Below are positions 63,399-64,000 of a DNA stretch of 64,000 nt, one piece after another. The notes below the pieces were generated by a model, which saw nothing but the letters and a program-made list of their open reading frames with translations, had not been told where the DNA came from and ran no database searches. This stretch comes from Orychophragmus violaceus (Eukaryota; Streptophyta; Magnoliopsida; Brassicales; Brassicaceae). The position numbers and the translations under genes are program-made. Each line of letters begins with the position of its first letter. The stretch's first letter is position 1. The stretch covers positions 73,400,016 through 73,464,015 of the forward strand of contig CM058232.1 in assembly GCA_030180135.1 (NCBI GenBank). The letters are read 5' to 3'.

Positions 63399-64000
63399 GG
63401 CCTAAAAACTCTAGGAGAAAATAAGGCAGGAGATAGTATGTCTTTGAATCAACCAGAACAGGTGGTCTATAAATACATTTGTGTGAGTTTTGAATTATTT
63501 TATCATATTCTGAATTATCCTTACATTATCTATATTTTGGGGTTTTAAATCTTAGGAGGATACGACCGGCGTTAATAAGCATACATTGGCATATGAAGAG
63601 GTATCCACAAAGTTAGAAAAGAAAAACTAAGGTCTACATTTATGTGTTAACTATTGGATGCTAATTATTGGGTTCCCATAATGGGAAGATTATCCACGAG
63701 AAGCAAGGTGCAAGAACGACCAATGACCTATCCATGAAAAGACAAGTTGACAATGATTTGGAACTGAATATAGTAGTTGATGCATAGGAGCCTATGACGG
63801 CGACAAAACAATCCATGGTAATTAAAATTGTATAATTTGAGAGTGTTTCCACACATTTATAAGAGCTAACTTATTTTGGGGTTTTCAATCTTAGGAGCAT
63901 ACAACCGGGGTCAATAAGATACAATGACATTTGAAGAGGTATCCATGAAGTTAGAAAAGAACAACTAAGGTCTACATTTATGTGTTAACTATTGAATACT
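63399..64000 (+). repeat. 127-bp duplication at 339-bp spacing
   Basis: A segment beginning TTTTGGGGTTTTAAATCTTA at 63535 recurs at 63874 with few changes, both ending in GTCTACATTTATGTGTTAAC. The second copy reaches the end of the window, so more units may follow. It lies downstream of the DUF1985 coding sequence. No open frame. Confidence 0.8.

Overview
This is plant nuclear DNA, almost certainly from a Brassicaceae species close to Arabidopsis. Supporting signs are A/T-rich intergenic DNA, introns with GT-AG ends, a WAK/LRK10-like receptor kinase whose kinase half closely resembles Arabidopsis LRK10L-1 proteins, two DUF1985-type genes, and plant-type Copia, Gypsy, LINE, CACTA, MULE, hAT and Harbinger-like elements. 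No rRNA gene, tRNA gene or CRISPR array was seen.

Layout. (1) 1-1795: gene debris, including a minus-strand fragment matching the first ~33 codons of RAPTOR1. (2) 1796-14153: a nested stack. A Harbinger-like MITE holds a LINE with its own 12-bp target duplication. The LINE holds a young full-length Copia (Copia-A, 5213-13029) with two 671-bp LTRs that look identical and a 5-bp target duplication. Two more MITEs follow. (3) 14627-20927: a receptor locus with three similar secreted-ectodomain exons, followed by one transmembrane/kinase module with intact catalytic residues. A TRIM-like element lies between ectodomains 2 and 3. (4) 21148-22518: a single MULE-like element. (5) 23102-24716: a DUF1985 pseudogene and an F-box-like pseudogene. 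(6) 25046-40335: an older defective Copia (Copia-B) split by a young, reverse-oriented, chimeric Copia (30288-37748). The chimera has Copia-A-type ends around a Copia-B-type gag/decayed-pol core. (7) 40336-44820: a relic membrane-protein gene cut by a non-autonomous CACTA element, then short tandem repeats. (8) 44821-54479: a five-unit tandem array of the MULE seen in (4). (9) 54506-61206: a minus-strand, pol-less, Tat-like Gypsy element with an antisense ORF region. (10) 61695-63398: a second DUF1985 pseudogene, then an end duplication.

The only locus that looks like a working host gene is the receptor kinase. All three ectodomain exons end in a phase-1 splice donor that would join in frame to the same 24-nt exon and kinase. 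One kinase could therefore be fitted with alternative ectodomains.

The most unusual mobile-element biology is in the Copia group. Three copies share a splice-acceptor-like site just upstream of the gag ATG and donor-like sites inside the LTR. Their LTRs and leaders carry paired TCGATCGA palindromes. One copy is a recombinant that must have been mobilised in trans. Copia-A has identical LTRs and long gag and pol ORFs, but pol lies in the -1 frame relative to gag.
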